Shown here one piece after another: positions 1 through 12,427 of a stretch of DNA of 64,000 nucleotides. This DNA comes from Chondrilla cf. caribensis (Eukaryota; Porifera; Demospongiae; Chondrillida; Chondrillidae). The notes below the pieces were generated by a model. The model did not search any database and was not told where the DNA came from. It worked only from the letters and a program-made list of their open reading frames with translations. Position 1 is the stretch's first letter. The number at the start of each line of letters is the position of its first letter. The translations under genes and the position numbers were made by a program. The stretch is taken from positions 3,404,852-3,468,851 of the forward strand of contig OZ026550.1 in assembly GCA_964020155.1 (NCBI GenBank), in the 5' to 3' direction.

Positions 1-776
1 TAAGAAGAATGGTGTGATTATTGCTGGATATTGTGTCGAGGGGACATTAGCCAAGCAGGTTTTATCTCAACCTCAAGAAGTGACAACTTTGGGTGGCCAA
101 AGGCTGCCCCTCAGGATGTCTGTCAGTGAGTTGGGACGTGTGACAGTTATACATAGTTTATAGGGTTCCCTGTGGACTACTATTCTGTGGTGTTTGGTTA
201 TTCTACAGATTACATTACTTTTGCTGCACATGTGGACTACCAGCAATCCAGCGAATTTGTTCTTTCTTTGAAGCCATCTCATTTGGTGAGTAGTTGTTTT
301 CTGATGATTATGTGAAGTTTTATGAATGTGCATAAGTACGTACGTATGTATGTACAGTACATACAGTGCTTTGAATTATACTGATCTGTTGATGCAGTGT
401 ATACCAGAATACCAATAGGTGCATGTATACATGTTTGGGCTAAGACAATGGATACTATGCACATACTCTGTTACAGTATCAATTGTATGTTATTAGGTGT
501 TAGTTCATGGAGAACAGAATGAAATGAACAGATTAAAATCAGCACTTGAGAGAGAACTGGATAATGATGGGATCTCATCAACTCAAATATACAACCCTCG
601 GAATACTCAGTCTGTTGAGCTGCATTTCAAAGGGGAAAAGATTGCCAAGATGGTTGGCAAATTGGTAGGAGATGATCCAGAAAGTGGCCAGCACATTTCT
701 GGTGTACTAGCAAAGAGGGGATTCAAGTATCATTTAATGGATTCCACTGAAATAACTGGTATGTGAGTGGAGGGAG

Positions 777-849
<73 letters not shown>

Positions 850-850
850 T

Positions 851-915
<65 letters not shown>

Positions 916-2942
916 GAGATTGAATGTGTGGGTTTACTGTGTGTGTGTTTGCATTGTGCTTGTGTGTATTATTAGGGAGAAATAATTATTTTAGGGAGGG
1001 TATATAGCTTGATAGTTGATCCATACATTGTAATGTAAACAATGTTATTGTGTTTTGTACTTCTGTAATATTGACAAGAATATACATTAGTCTGTTCATA
1101 TAATGTACCATTTATACTTTCAACTTTAATGGTTTGCTTACTGAAGGAACACTCGAGTACTAAGCAGGGAATATCCCAGACTGTTACCCACTGTATAAAA
1201 TTCTGATTGCTTGCACTGTATGTATACGTACGTACGTACATATGTGCAGTATCTGCGATTATGTACATATGTACGTACGTATACCCCTGTATTTACTGTA
1301 AATCATAATAATGTTATGTTGCATAATGTACGTATGTACGTATATACACAGGTGTGCATTAACAATGTACAGTTAACTACAAGATATTCTCTTTCTTCAT
1401 CTCATAGAGTATACTGGTTTGTCAACTTGCTCTATTACTCAGGTATTGATTAAGATTTACAGTCAGTCTACACCATTTAGCTATGCATTTCAGTTTCCTT
1501 TACTGTAGAGGCTCATATATGTAACACCCACTCCGATGTCCCTGCTATGTGGGTACTTGAAGAGGTTGTGTCCAGATTCTCACATGGACAGTAAGAATGG
1601 CAAGAATGTTATACATGTGAGTACAGTATCTGTTAATGTGCGTATGATCTCTTGTATGTACACTTGTAGATGCCTCTGGGCATGTATGTATCACTTATTG
1701 TTTCATTACAGACATTTGGAGGAGCAATACAAATAACGGAAGAGAAAGAAAATACTCTGATCATTGAGGTAGATGAGAATTTCATCTATAATACATACAT
1801 ATGTAAAATGTATTACTACGTATACTGCTAATTTACGTATATAAACGTAATATGTACTTGTACTTATGGTACATAAAATTGTGCTGTAATGTTAATGTGT
1901 CAGTTTGATTCTCACAGTGGGAGGCTAGTTCTGTCAATGACATGTACGCAGATGCTGTTGTGACCACTATCACACAGGTTCATGAGAAACCACTGCCACT
2001 TAAAGGTTTGTAATAGAAAACTAATGCAATTACTCTTGGCATGATTGAGGGGAATGAACCATACAACAATCCTCCTCCTGTGTATTGTAGTTTGGTTTAC
2101 CGCATGTGTACATATTATTTGTCATGAATATTATATTGCTTGTATTTGCTGTAACATACGTACATGTGGATGCACAGCAGTGAGGGGATTATACTCTCAA
2201 CTTTACTTGCTTGTATAGTTTTGGTCCTGTACTAGCACTGTTGTCCCCATATTTGCCAAGCACATGTATTACTCGTCCCATATAGGCAACACACCTACAC
2301 ATCTACGTATAGTGGATAGGGCCATTACAGTTTTTCTCTATTGGTTTCATAAAGCTATACATCAACCCAAGAAATAGTCTAGCCAGATGGCACACACACA
2401 TGCATGCTGGTTTATTCAATTGTTTGTTTGATTTAGAATATTATTATACAAATGGTAGTCAGATTAATGGATTGTGAGCCTTTCTCTGCATGATTCCTGG
2501 TTGTGGATGGGTATAGTATGTCAGCATAATTTTGAGCATAACAGTGACCATCAAGCATGATGCTAGTATAATTGGAGTGTTTTTCTCACTGAAGAATAAT
2601 TACTAAGTTCTCCAATAAAACCCTACTTAATGGCTGTTAATCATCAACATCTTAATGTTGTTGTTTATTTTTCTTTTATATTTACTAGCGAAATCTGACC
2701 ACAGTGTTCCAGACTTGATTGTAAGATTAATGGTCAACCAATATGGAGAGGAAAATGTCAGTATTGCTGATGGGAAGCTGAGTGTCATGCATGGCGACTC
2801 GGTAGCCTCTGTCAACTTGTCCTCTTTGCTTGATGAAGGAGTTGATGTTGGTGACATTGTGACGTCAGATGATGTGGATTTTGATGAAAAACTAACAGCA
2901 TCGATAAGGAAGCTTGTACATGCAAATATTAAGTTCCCGTAG
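1..2942 (+). CDS. CPSF3: CPSF73 (cleavage and polyadenylation specificity factor subunit 3), C-terminal half, partial at 5' end
   Basis: CPSF73 is the zinc-dependent endonuclease that cuts pre-mRNA 3' ends (polyadenylation and histone mRNA processing) in the nucleus. Eight exons are read: 1-125, 209-285, 497-758, 1408-1442, 1509-1616, 1712-1768, 1918-2005 and 2689-2942, all with GT-AG borders and matching phases; the gene continues upstream of base 1. Visible family landmarks are [10 protein letters not shown] (end of the beta-CASP region), AAHVDYQQ carrying the catalytic His equivalent to human H396, and LVHGEQNEM carrying the zinc-ligand His equivalent to H418, exactly 22 residues apart as in human CPSF73. 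The C-terminal region keeps [10 protein letters not shown]. The stop TAG is at 2940-2942. The metallo-beta-lactamase core exons lie outside the window. The intron at 759-1407 holds a long (GT)n tract. Family assignment is very secure; the small exons 4-7 are inferred by phase and homology. Confidence 0.93.
780..914. repeat. (GT)n microsatellite in CPSF3 intron
   Basis: An almost pure GT dinucleotide run of about 135 bp with two T interruptions, inside the intron after CPSF3 exon 3. The open frames across it are artefacts of the repeat. Confidence 0.97.
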
Positions 2943-3525
2943 TATTCATGTCATGGTGTTGATTAACATTGTAGCGTGATGCTCTCAGTACGGCTATCTC
3001 AAGCTCAGTAACATTATGTGCTTACAATATAATTAATAATGAGTGCCACGAGGTGTTATCAAGGACTTAATGTATAATTATAGACAGAGGATGAATGAGT
3101 AAACAAGCCAAAATAATATATAAATCGTGTTTACAATTAAGTGGTGTTTGTGGAGTGGAACACAAACACCAAAATGTATCATACTGTTGCATTGTAAAAG
3201 TCTATAGCTAGACTCTGAATAATTGATCTCTGATTTGGATGTCAACATAATATTACAATAGTTGCAGTGGGGCCAATTGTAATATTATAGGGTCTTATAC
3301 TAAGACCCACTGTATTATGTAGGTATAAATATGTGTAATACGTGATATGGTAGTTTACTAAGGAATTATACTGAGGAATCACTGCCATTTTACATTATCT
3401 ATAGGTTCTGTACGTTCCTCACGGCTGTTTCACAATAATAAACTTAGTTTCCTTGCGAGATTGCCCGCGAGTAGTTTGTTCATACCTCAATTGAAACATA
3501 TACAGGACAGATCGCTACCATTAAT
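2943..3525. other. Intergenic, CPSF3 3' flank
   Basis: Downstream of the CPSF3 stop. AT-rich; no coding signal. No clear AATAAA directly after the stop; an AATAAA lies far downstream near 3436. Probably 3' UTR followed by spacer. Confidence 0.5.
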
Positions 3526-4234
3526 CTAATAATAATAATAATAATAAGTAACATGTAAATTAATAGTAACAGAAAAGTATTGTTTACATAGAGATGTGGC
3601 TTTCCACAAGCTGTACAGCCAGAGGGTCTGAGGCTGGGCAGGTTGGTCGAGATCTTGCACCTCGAATGCAAAGGATGGATGACCTTAGGAGAGCAAAACT
3701 TAGTTTACATCTCACAAGATACAGCATGTGGGAATATGGGATGTCTTTCTTGTCACTGAGAAGGGCTGCTAGCCTCTTGAAGAACGTTGTGGCAATGCGT
3801 CCCATGCCACCTGTGCATGACATAACAAGTGGAGTAAAACTAGCATGCTCAACCTCTCTAATTCTTTCCTCATATTGCCGTTTCTTCTCTTGTTCGTGCT
3901 TCCTGTAGTTTGCTTTCAGGGATGAGTTTCGGTTTGATTTGGCGCTGGGGTTGAAAACCCTTATGTCTAGAAATGCCTTTTCAAACCTACTCCCCCAGAA
4001 ACCAAGCATAGCAACATCAAGTCTGGCCTGATCGGTGGTGTTGGCAGAACGGTGGTGCATCCTCTCTCCTTGAATTGGTTGGAGGTGGGGCTCTGTGGAT
4101 ACACTATGGCAAACATCCGTGGATACACTATGGCAAACATCCGTCAGTAGTTGAGCTGTGAGATCCCTGATCTCATTATGACGGATGGAGGGAAAACCTC
4201 CAGTGGGGCAAGAGAGTACGTGTTCAATGTTCAA
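3526..4234 (-). mobile_element. 5'-truncated non-LTR retrotransposon, C-terminal ORF fragment with (ATT)n tail
   Basis: The minus-strand ORF 4234-3584 (216 aa) carries a block I recognise as the region that follows the reverse transcriptase in many cnidarian and sponge non-LTR elements: HVLSCPTGGFPSIRHNEIRD, RLDVAMLGFWG, FLDIRVFNPSA, YRKHEQEKKRQYEERIREVE, and a C-terminal LRSSILCIRGARS. No reverse transcriptase core is present upstream, so the copy is 5'-truncated as is typical for LINE insertions. The sense 3' end runs into an (ATT)n simple tail at about 3526-3547, consistent with target-primed insertion. A 24-bp unit is duplicated in tandem inside the ORF (around 4095-4144), giving TDVCHSVS twice. 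The frame is open over this stretch, so insertion is probably fairly recent. The function of the C-terminal block is not established; a nuclease-like fold is only a guess. Confidence 0.75.
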
Positions 4235-5799
4235 TGCGAGTAGTACTAGTTGTCAAGCACGTACGTACGAGCATAGCAACCCCCCGGCGTATATTCTTTT
4301 ACATAGAAAATGGTGAAGTTTGAGGTAAGATTTCACAGTTCCTTCAGTTTTGTGCAGTTATTCCAATACAGTAATAATTAGTTCCAAGCTTATACTTTGT
4401 TGTAAGACTAGTGTATATTTGGTTCTATTTTTTTGAACCCCATAAATGACGAATTTTCCTACCACTATAGATCGTTCGGGTTTGATCGGTTGGATGGTCG
4501 AAGCGATCTACGTGTTCTTCAAATGACTCCAAGCGGGTCCATTTACGCGTAGTCCAGTACAGATATACTTATGATGCCATGTGGCTGCAGATCTAGATTT
4601 GCTGCAATAGATCACGGTTTACCTCAGCTGAGCACAGCATGCATGAACTGCAGCAGTACTATCCATATTTTCCTTTATTATTACGGATTCTTCTGTTATA
4701 TATAATTATACTATTAGCTATGTATTCTGTGCAAATTATTTTTATGAACATTACTATAATAATATAATCTGGGCCAACTTCAGCTAGTGATTGCACGGTG
4801 ATATATATTAGCAATTTAATACGTATGCAAATATTATACACTAGTCATAGAACAGATATAAAATCAAATTATAATATGATACATAGTGATCAAATACGTA
4901 TAATATTATTACAACAGATAGTATCATACAAAACTGATCCTAATTAAAAATGTACAGGATAGCTCAACAACGGCTCAGTCATGCCAACCAGCAATGAAGC
5001 ACAAAATAATAGTATAAAATAGAAATATATAATACTGTTCAGCCATATTATACATAAATCAATGGTTAGTTGAGCAACAGGCAACAAACAAAAAGAAGGT
5101 CTTTGCTTCATCAACTGAAACCGAGCAGTTCAAATCATATATAACACTCTTCAGAAGTGACATACAGTGCAACTGTAAAGAAAAGAAAATTGAATGGTGC
5201 TGAAGTTTCCTGATATGTATACCTTGCAACCAACATGTATTCAGGGTAATCTAAGAGCATTGGTACTTTCATTCATATAAGGGAAGCTTCGCATACATAT
5301 TTGATTTATGGAAACAGCAATATCCATGCTGTGTCATGAATAAAATCAGTACATCGTAAATATATTACAAAATTACGTGTAGAACACGCCAAAAAATAGA
5401 ACCAACACAAAGCTTATGCCATTTTACAAATCACATTTTAAACTAACCTTTTGTGTACACCTTGTATTCGGGAAAACTGCAGGAAGTGATAAATCGCACT
5501 TTTCAGAATATGAAATAATAGCCCAGATCTCCACCAATACAGTAGGGAATCAATTCCAACAACGTCAAATCATTGAAATAGCAAATATTTCTTAAGATGA
5601 TACGTCGAAGATACAAAAAAACATACCGTACACCAGTTAAAACTTCGGTAGAATCTACGAAAGGTCCAGTAAAATACCATCTGCTACTGCGCATGCGCAA
5701 AACTAAATTTCCAAAACTCCCGGGTCCGAAACAGCCGTGGCCTGCGTTTCTCGGTGCCAAATCTATCCAAATAGCTTGAATCCCCCAAGTGATATCGGT
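4235..5799. other. Intergenic / MIF 5' flank
   Basis: About 1.5 kb with no convincing coding region. A TACGTACG cluster near 4260 and a long AT-rich part (4650-5400). The last 200 bp, GC-richer, are the likely promoter of the MIF-like gene. Confidence 0.5.
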
Positions 5800-8700
5800 A
5801 TGCCTCAATTAACGGTATTGACGAACATTTCGAGGGATAAAGTCCCAGAAGATTTTTTAAAGAAAGCAACGCAAGTCATGGTAAACGAAATAAAAAAAGA
5901 TGCAAAGGTTTGTGGCGGTTTCCACCATTGTGATAACATTACTGTTACTTGAGAGTCTATAACCTTATAGCTGTTTAGCCATTAAGTTTATAATTATAGT
6001 ATTTTAGGGGCAAGTTGTGAATGCGTGCACAGAGAAAAGTCTGTTTTGTATTTTCGTATTACCAGGAATGCCTTATGTGTGTGAAGCACTTCCGCATTAC
6101 AGACTGTTACTAAGCACAAATACATGCACTATAGCTAAGTCAGTTTCGCTTGTGCTGCTTCGACTATTCTCTTTGTTAGCTGACTCCACTCAGGTCTGTT
6201 CATTGCTAACTGTCTCAGGTGTTCAAGATGGACCTTGTTGTGTAGATGTTGTCCAGTGCTCTGTATAGGTCGGCATTGAGCACCACTGGTAGTGTGGTCC
6301 GTGGTCGTCCTCTCCATCTTGGCACATCCGTAGTTAGTTGGAAGTACTGGTCAATTGCCATCTGTACTGGTACGTTTTTGGGCATCCTCAGTATATTATG
6401 TCCGAATAATCTCCATCGGGTCTGAGTCATCTTGATACTGAGGGGCTCACACTGGCAACGTTTGTAGAGCACTATATTTTTTGAGTTTTTTTGGTGGCCA
6501 CTTAATTCCCAACAGCTGTTTGAGTTGGGTGCATTGAAATGAGTCCAGATCTGGGCAGAATTGATGTTTACGGTGTTTGTTTGGAGGGACAGTCCCAATT
6601 ACAGATTTTGCAGCAGAATGTATTGCATCTGTGATAAGTTGCCATTATTCTTGTGCTGGTTTGTCTTTTAGTTGTAGGTCTGTCATATGCTGAGCAAGTT
6701 GCAGTAGGTATTTAATGCGTACTGCAGGTTTGGCTACTTGCTGAATGGCATAATGATTGGGTTTAGTGGTAGTACAAGCACACTTACCCTTGGCCCGTGC
6801 AACCACCAGGCGGTGGTCGCTTGTCAGCTTGGTGCCAGCGTATGATCTTGCATCTTGCAGTAGAGTCTTGTGGGATTAGTGACATAGAATGAAATCAATC
6901 ATGTTGTAGATACGTAGGTACTACTTGGTTGGTAGAGGCGTCTCTGCGTTGGTCCTTGCCATGTTGTTTTATGGCGTGCTGGGTGGTCAAAGGCAGTGTT
7001 ACACGCAAAGAGTCCACGCATGTCTAAAAATGCGCTAGAGCAGAATCATTGCCATTCCTGTGATTACGAGAGTGTCTCCCCATGAAGTTTTCCTGCTCGT
7101 GATGAGTACCCAGCTTGAAGTTGAAGTCGCTGGCGATGTAAAAGAGGATACTGGCTCTGTGGGTTGTAGTAGCTTTCGCTAAGTCACAAAAGAACTCATC
7201 CTGTTCCTCAATGTTGGCACCAACACACATAGCAGTAGGGCTGTATGCGTTAATCACCGTCATAGGACTGCTTATAGTGAGGGAATGATAAAATTTAATG
7301 TAAAGTGAGAATAATTAATACATAGAAGTATGCGTAATATGTAATTTCTTCAATAGCATTGAGACTACCCTCTGATAATTGAAGGGCTTTTGGAAGTGCT
7401 TATCACCTAGTAGGAGGTGGAGGCTTCTACTAAGGGGTCTTGCGAGTGGGCGATAGATAGTAGGAATGAGCTTTGATCTTTGTCTAAGATTGGGTAGATA
7501 TGTGATATTCGAGCTGTGTTGATGGAAAAGTGTGGCTGATGTAATACACTGGAGGAGACTAAGCCAGGATCGCAGGTATCTGGTGATAGTTTTGGGTGTT
7601 GGTGATTTGGCTTTTGGAGATAGCTTTCATGGCCAGGTGGAATTCAATAGATGGTAGAAGATAATGCTGCAGACACCAGACTTTATATCCACCATGGATG
7701 TTTGCAGTGTTTGGTTAGTCCAGCTGAGTGGTGAGAAGGATGTGCAATTTTTGGGAGGCTCCTTTGCTGGTTGTCATTGCGGAATGTCCTGTGACCTTCC
7801 CCAAGAGTTTGGTTGGTTTGGTGGAGACGTTGGTTGGTTTACCTTTCTGTTAGTTGAAATACGTACTTTGTGCTTTTAGACTTCTTTGCTGTCGAACACA
7901 CATGCATGATATGCATTTTTGCAGTTTGAGGTGGAGATCTAGCTCAGCACAAGACTGGTCAAACTGGGGGAAATGTGTTGGTTCTCCCGGTTGTCTTTTG
8001 AGATGAACGTAAGGGCATCTGCGAAGGTTTTCGTTCTATGTGGGGTGGCGGCAAGTGGGATGGGTTCCTTCATTTATTGCGGATATGCGGTAGTTTTGTA
8101 TCCGGACTCCAATCGGGAAGGCTTTGCTCAATTTCGCATAAGGGATCTCCTTTGCTCATCCACCATTTTCATACATCAAATCAATCAAATTGGCATTATT
8201 ATTATTTGCACCTGTACACACAGGACCAAACCTATGTATGTTGCTCTAATTCAGTGAATTTCATTGGTTTAATAAAGGTTATCTTTGAAAAAACATGCAT
8301 ATGATATTCCAAAGCATGCCCAATACTGTATATACGTATAATGTATGTGCGTGCATGATCTCCTTATGCGTATATCCTTGTAATAATTTGGTAGTCATTG
8401 GTGTGTGTTAATTCAGCAACGTCTAATGTATTTTAGGGGCTTCCCCAGGCAGTACAGTAAGTTTATACTTACTGCTGATATTTTACTATTCATCATAATT
8501 ATACATACGTATGCATGTACATGCATGTGCGGCATAATACTTACCTACACTGTAATCATTGTAATATATATTATCCATTGTAAAATTGTTTCATTCCCGT
8601 ATAGTACGTCTCAGTGTGCGTTGTTCCCGACTGTATTATGTCCTTTGGAGGGAGTTCGGACCCTTGTGCTCAAGTGGCAGTTTCTTCCATTGGGAATCTT

Positions 8701-9002
8701 GGGCTTGAAGAGAATAAAAGAATCTCTAAAGCCATTTCAGAAATCTTGGAAAGTGCTCTTGGACTGAAACCTGATCGGTGAGACTATACGTACATACAAG
8801 TCCTTTTAATAGTTCACTGATTAAACTGCAGCTGATCAACTTCAGTAGCATGGTATTGTTGCCGTCATTGTCTTTTCTAGTTTGCAATTAACTTCCTAAG
8901 CCATCATGGTCCTATTTGCTCCGTTTGTTTAGATACTACATTAGTTTTCAAGATTGGAATCGCGAGAATACTGGCTATAGTGGAGGCACTTTCGCAAAAT
9001 AG
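5800..9002 (+). CDS. Macrophage migration inhibitory factor (MIF) / D-dopachrome tautomerase family protein, 116 aa
   Basis: A MIF-superfamily tautomerase, usually a cytosolic or secreted homotrimer. Exons 5800-5907, 8605-8777 and 8933-9002 give 116 residues, the normal family length (human MIF 115). The start MPQLTV exposes the catalytic N-terminal proline after Met removal. Exon 2 contains VVPDCIMSFGGSSDPC, matching VVPD..M.FGGSS.PC of MIF; exon 3 ends YSGGTFAK, matching the NNSTFA end. The first intron sits exactly where vertebrate MIF has its first intron (phase 0, before the Tyr of the YIAV/YVSV strand). The Cys-x-x-Cys of human MIF is not conserved: the second Cys is replaced (CAQV). 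Intron 1 is 2.7 kb because a decayed LINE lies in it. MIF versus DDT cannot be settled from sequence alone; the VVPD and SFGG features lean to MIF. Confidence 0.88.
6135..7263 (-). mobile_element. Decayed APE-type LINE in MIF intron 1 (endonuclease piece plus ORF C-terminus)
   Basis: Minus-strand fragments of a LINE ORF. From 7263 the endonuclease portion reads INAYSPT, then ASDFNFKLG in place of GDFN, then FMGRHSRNHRNGN; further down, in shifted frames to about 6780, come CNTAFDHPARHKTTWQ, IDFILCH, LLQDARSYAGT and SDHRLVVARAK, the end of an APE endonuclease domain. Immediately after that, 6598-6215 encodes the far C-terminus of such ORFs (TRWRLFGHNILRMPKN, WRGRPRTTLPVVLNADL). The reverse transcriptase between them is missing, so there is an internal deletion as well as frameshifts and stops. 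Element sequence may continue to about 8100, where minus-strand composition is similar but no domain is readable. Confidence 0.8.
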
Positions 9003-9382
9003 GCATGTTGGCAACACATGAACTTCTTTAGTACATTGATGTTAACAATGTTAAGTAGGCCATGTAGTTTAAATTAATTTTATATAATAATTTATAGTAG
9101 TTTAAATAGTAAATTGAAGCTGGAAAATATATAGTCCTGCATGGTCATATACCTACAATATATATAGTACACGCGTATGTACGTACGTACATCATCATCG
9201 TCATGTGGTATAATTATACATACAAATAGTATAATTAGAATCAGAAAAGTAATACTTGCACATAATATATTATACGTGAGGTTTTAAAGAATAACTTGGA
9301 TTAGATATACAAAGCAGTTATAATTACAGTGTTAGCACAAAATAATACCAGTATAAGAAAATGAACGATATAACATTATTCA

Positions 9383-10650
9383 TTACACCTGCAAAGTTTC
9401 TAGTGCCTTCTTATCCCAATCTTCCAACCTAGCCCCTGCTGGAGTGGGCTGCTTTTTTAACCACTTCTTGGCCTTTGCTGCCACCAACTCCCACTCATCC
9501 CTTGTGTCAGCCATTTTGCTCTCCAGGTATGCCAGAACGATCACTGTTGCCCAGATACTCTCCGTGTTCACATCACATGTTATGGGACAAGCCTTCTTGA
9601 GGTGGTCAGTTGTAGTACCTAGCAACTGAGCTAACTTGTCAGATAGCTTCCAACTTCCATTTGCCAGTTGAAGGCTAATGATGTCAGAGGGCTTGCGGCT
9701 AACTGGTACAGGTACTGGTGGAGACATGGATTTCTCTTGCTTGTTGGAGGTAGGACCTTTCAGGGAGGATCCTAATGTCATAGGAGCCATGGGTGGGGGT
9801 AGTCCACTTGACTGAGAACGCGAGGAGAATACTTCTTGATCAAAGTCTTGAAGTGCTTGGGTGTTTTTGGATAGTTGCAGACACTCTTCCATGTCCTCTG
9901 AATTAAGACTAGCACAACAATTTTCACACTCGTCATCTGAATCATAATCTTCGCCCATTTCACAGTCCAATAGAGCTGACGACAAGCTATTCATAGCACC
10001 AAAGCATAAGTAATCCATTTGTGGTTGAATTGCTATCACATCAAAAGTATTTAAGCTACCCTCTACAGGTTCCTTCTGCTCTTCATCTATGGCAATGAAA
10101 GCAGTGTGCTTTGAGATGACGCCACTCTCACTGCTGAGCTTAACAATGTCTTCCTTGGATACGTTGTCACTACGCTGAGCCTCCTTGATGAGCACCTTAC
10201 CAGCCAGGTGGTGGATGGTAGCAATGCCTTGTGCTGCAGACTGCTGTGGTAGTTCAAATTCCATTTTGTGTTCGATCTTTTCACCAAGAAGTTTTCCTTT
10301 CAGGGTCACTGACCCTTTCTTTCCACTAGGAACCATGTCTACAGGAGAATTTAGCAGTACACCATACACTATGGTACGTTCCCCAATGAAAATTGGAGGA
10401 ATACGCTCTGGGACCGTAGTGTATTGCAGGGGTAGGTCAAATTTCACCTCTGTGTTGGTAACCGCAGGTTGAATGGCATTCTTCAATGATCGAATGACCT
10501 GAAAGGACAGACATGAATACACAGTAGATTGAAAAAAGCAACTAGACTGTCTATTTTAATAATTCCGAAATAACTAACAAAAATTGTTCATGAGCACGAG
10601 TTGGTTGTGTATGCGCACATGTATGTGCATGTATGCGTCCGTGTTTGCAT

Positions 10651-10707
<57 letters not shown>

Positions 10708-12296
10708 TGTATTATATTCAGTTGTATACAATTTGTACTCAAATTAGTAGTGTACATAAGCACATTTCAAGTCATGTTTACCAGGGAAGCTGAGAGTCAC
10801 CTTAGGTTGCATCCTTTCTCCGCTAGTGATGAATTCAGCTGTTCCAAGTCCAGCCTCAGCTATACCTCGGACGAGGTGTGTAGAAGCACCAGAACCAATG
10901 CCAAATGAGAAGCATCTGCAGAGAACCATGTATGGTGAAATTGAAATGCATAATATGAAAGAAAGTGTGCATGATGTAAATAGGTGATGTGTCAGGAATT
11001 AATTTTGGCAACTAAGGTTTCATTTTGAGGCCTCCTGTAAAGCTATGGAGGTGGACATACACTTTTTACTGACACATACCTTGCTTTGTGTGAGTTTTCC
11101 TTCACCAGTTGAATCACCTGTTCTGTATTACTGACGCTACCGTCGGTCAGCACAAAGACTTGGCGAGTCAGGTGGGGGATCAGAGGCTCCTTAAAGATGT
11201 ACTGTAAGGGTTGATAGAGTTCCGTACCACCCAGGTCTGCACGGAGGGAGCTGGCATGAGCCACAGCTTTATCAAGATTTTCCTGGTTGTATGGAACACT
11301 CTCCTTGAAAAGCTTCTCATATGTAGAGCCAAATCCAATGATGTTGAAGTGACATTCCTCAGGAAGACTCTTCAGAAAGAGCATGAGCGTGTCGGCGGCT
11401 TCCTTGATGTAGCTTCCGGACATGGAACCACTGCGATCCACAACGAATATCAATTCACAGGCTACTTCTGCGACATCTCCCTTGAATTCAGGGAAGAAGC
11501 TGACCATTACAGCAGGATTCGACATGAAAATGCTTTTGGTATTGCTAACAGCAGGTTCCACGTGAACAAGAGGTCTGTGAGGATATTTAGGTGTGATGAG
11601 AATCACAATATCCTTGGTTACAGGTCCCTCGTCTGTCAGCTGCACCTTGGTGATGTTATTCTCCACAGTACACTTCAAATGATGTGAAGGTGAAGTGACA
11701 TTGCTCACATCACTGGCTCCTGAAATATTGAGATCGAATTTGTACACGGCCGGTGCTTTAGCATGGCGTATCTGGTCTTGATTTTCTCCACTCAGAGGTA
11801 GTGGCTTAAGCGGATCTTCTGAAAGAACAGGTGTGTAGCGGGGTTTGAGTACTGCGGGAAGAACGAATCGCGTGTTACCTTCTGCATCAATCTCTAACTC
11901 GCCAACCATGGTCAAGAGGACTTCCGCTTCCTTTCCCGGAGGGAGATTACCGAGGACAATACTGAATATGTCTCCTTTCTTCTCCTCAGCGAGTGCTGCG
12001 CTCCTCCCACTCGTGATGGCGTCCTCATACATTACCTTAGCTTCTCCTTTCTCCCTGATCTCAGCATTTATCCTTCTGCCGTCAATCACAGCTGTAAGAC
12101 CGACTACAGCAAACGATTCTTCAACGGGCGTTCTGAATAAGACTTCGACAGGGTTCGATCCAGTATTCTCGTACTTGAGGGTGGACTGTAGTCCAAGGAG
12201 ACAGCCCTGAACGAAACCCGTCACTGACACGTTCTTCAAAGGTATTGATGTCTTCTCATCTTTCGCCAGCAAACCCACAGCTTCGAGAGAATCCAT
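9383..12296 (-). CDS. VWA5A-like protein: VIT domain + von Willebrand factor A domain, 815 aa
   Basis: Three exons on the minus strand: 12296-11080, 10915-10801 and 10498-9383, with consistent phases (2, then 0), giving 815 residues, close to human VWA5A (786). The N-terminal third is a VIT domain, the module of inter-alpha-trypsin heavy chains, VWA5A and PARP4, with YEDAITSGRSAALAEEKK and GNLPPGKEAEV. A VWA domain follows at about residues 275-445 with an intact MIDAS: DRSGSMSG (DxSxS), the Thr in GGTEL and the Asp in TDGS. The C-terminal part has an acidic low-complexity region, a Pro/Ser-rich linker and a final module (LQLANGSWKLSDKLAQLLG) as in VWA5A and the vault PARP. Cytosolic, since no signal peptide is seen. 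The start Met begins a clean MDSLEAVGLL frame. It lies head-to-head with the NJMU-R1 gene and tail-to-tail with MIF. Cellular role is poorly known in the family. Confidence 0.9.
10651..10705. repeat. (GT)n microsatellite in VWA5A-like intron 2
   Basis: About 55 bp of uninterrupted GT in the intron between exons 2 and 3 of the minus-strand VWA5A-like gene. Confidence 0.95.
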
Positions 12297-12427
12297 ATCT
12301 TCAAAGTTTCAAGGAAAAACTTCAACTGCGAATTCGTGCACTCGTCTCGATCCAACCGGAAATGGACAGGAATGTTCATATCATGTGATCATAGGGTCTA
12401 TGATGTGATCAACTATTGTTGCAGAAA
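12297..12427. promoter_or_regulatory. Probable bidirectional promoter between VWA5A-like (-) and NJMU-R1-like (+)
   Basis: Only 131 bp separate the two divergent start codons. The interval contains an ETS-type core CCGGAAAT at 12356-12363 and two TGATGTGATCA-like words near 12375-12410, and has no TATA box. ETS/GABP motifs are known to be common in animal bidirectional promoters. The assignment is inferred from geometry and motif. Confidence 0.6.

Noticed and set aside
763..985. Cys-Val repeat open frames
   Set aside because: Pure translation of a (GT)n microsatellite; the same applies at 10.6, 13.6, 20.6, 33.2, 45.8 and 47.1 kb.
4310..4324. A possible mini first exon ATG GTG AAG TTT GAG followed by GTAAGA
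   Set aside because: Five codons with a good donor but no following exon could be joined.
8436..8455. A 20-bp micro-exon (GGGCTTCCCCAGGCAGTACA) between MIF exons 1 and 2
   Set aside because: It looks like MIF (LPQAVQ) and has a good donor, but including it puts exon 2 out of frame; skipping it gives the exact length and intron position of human MIF.
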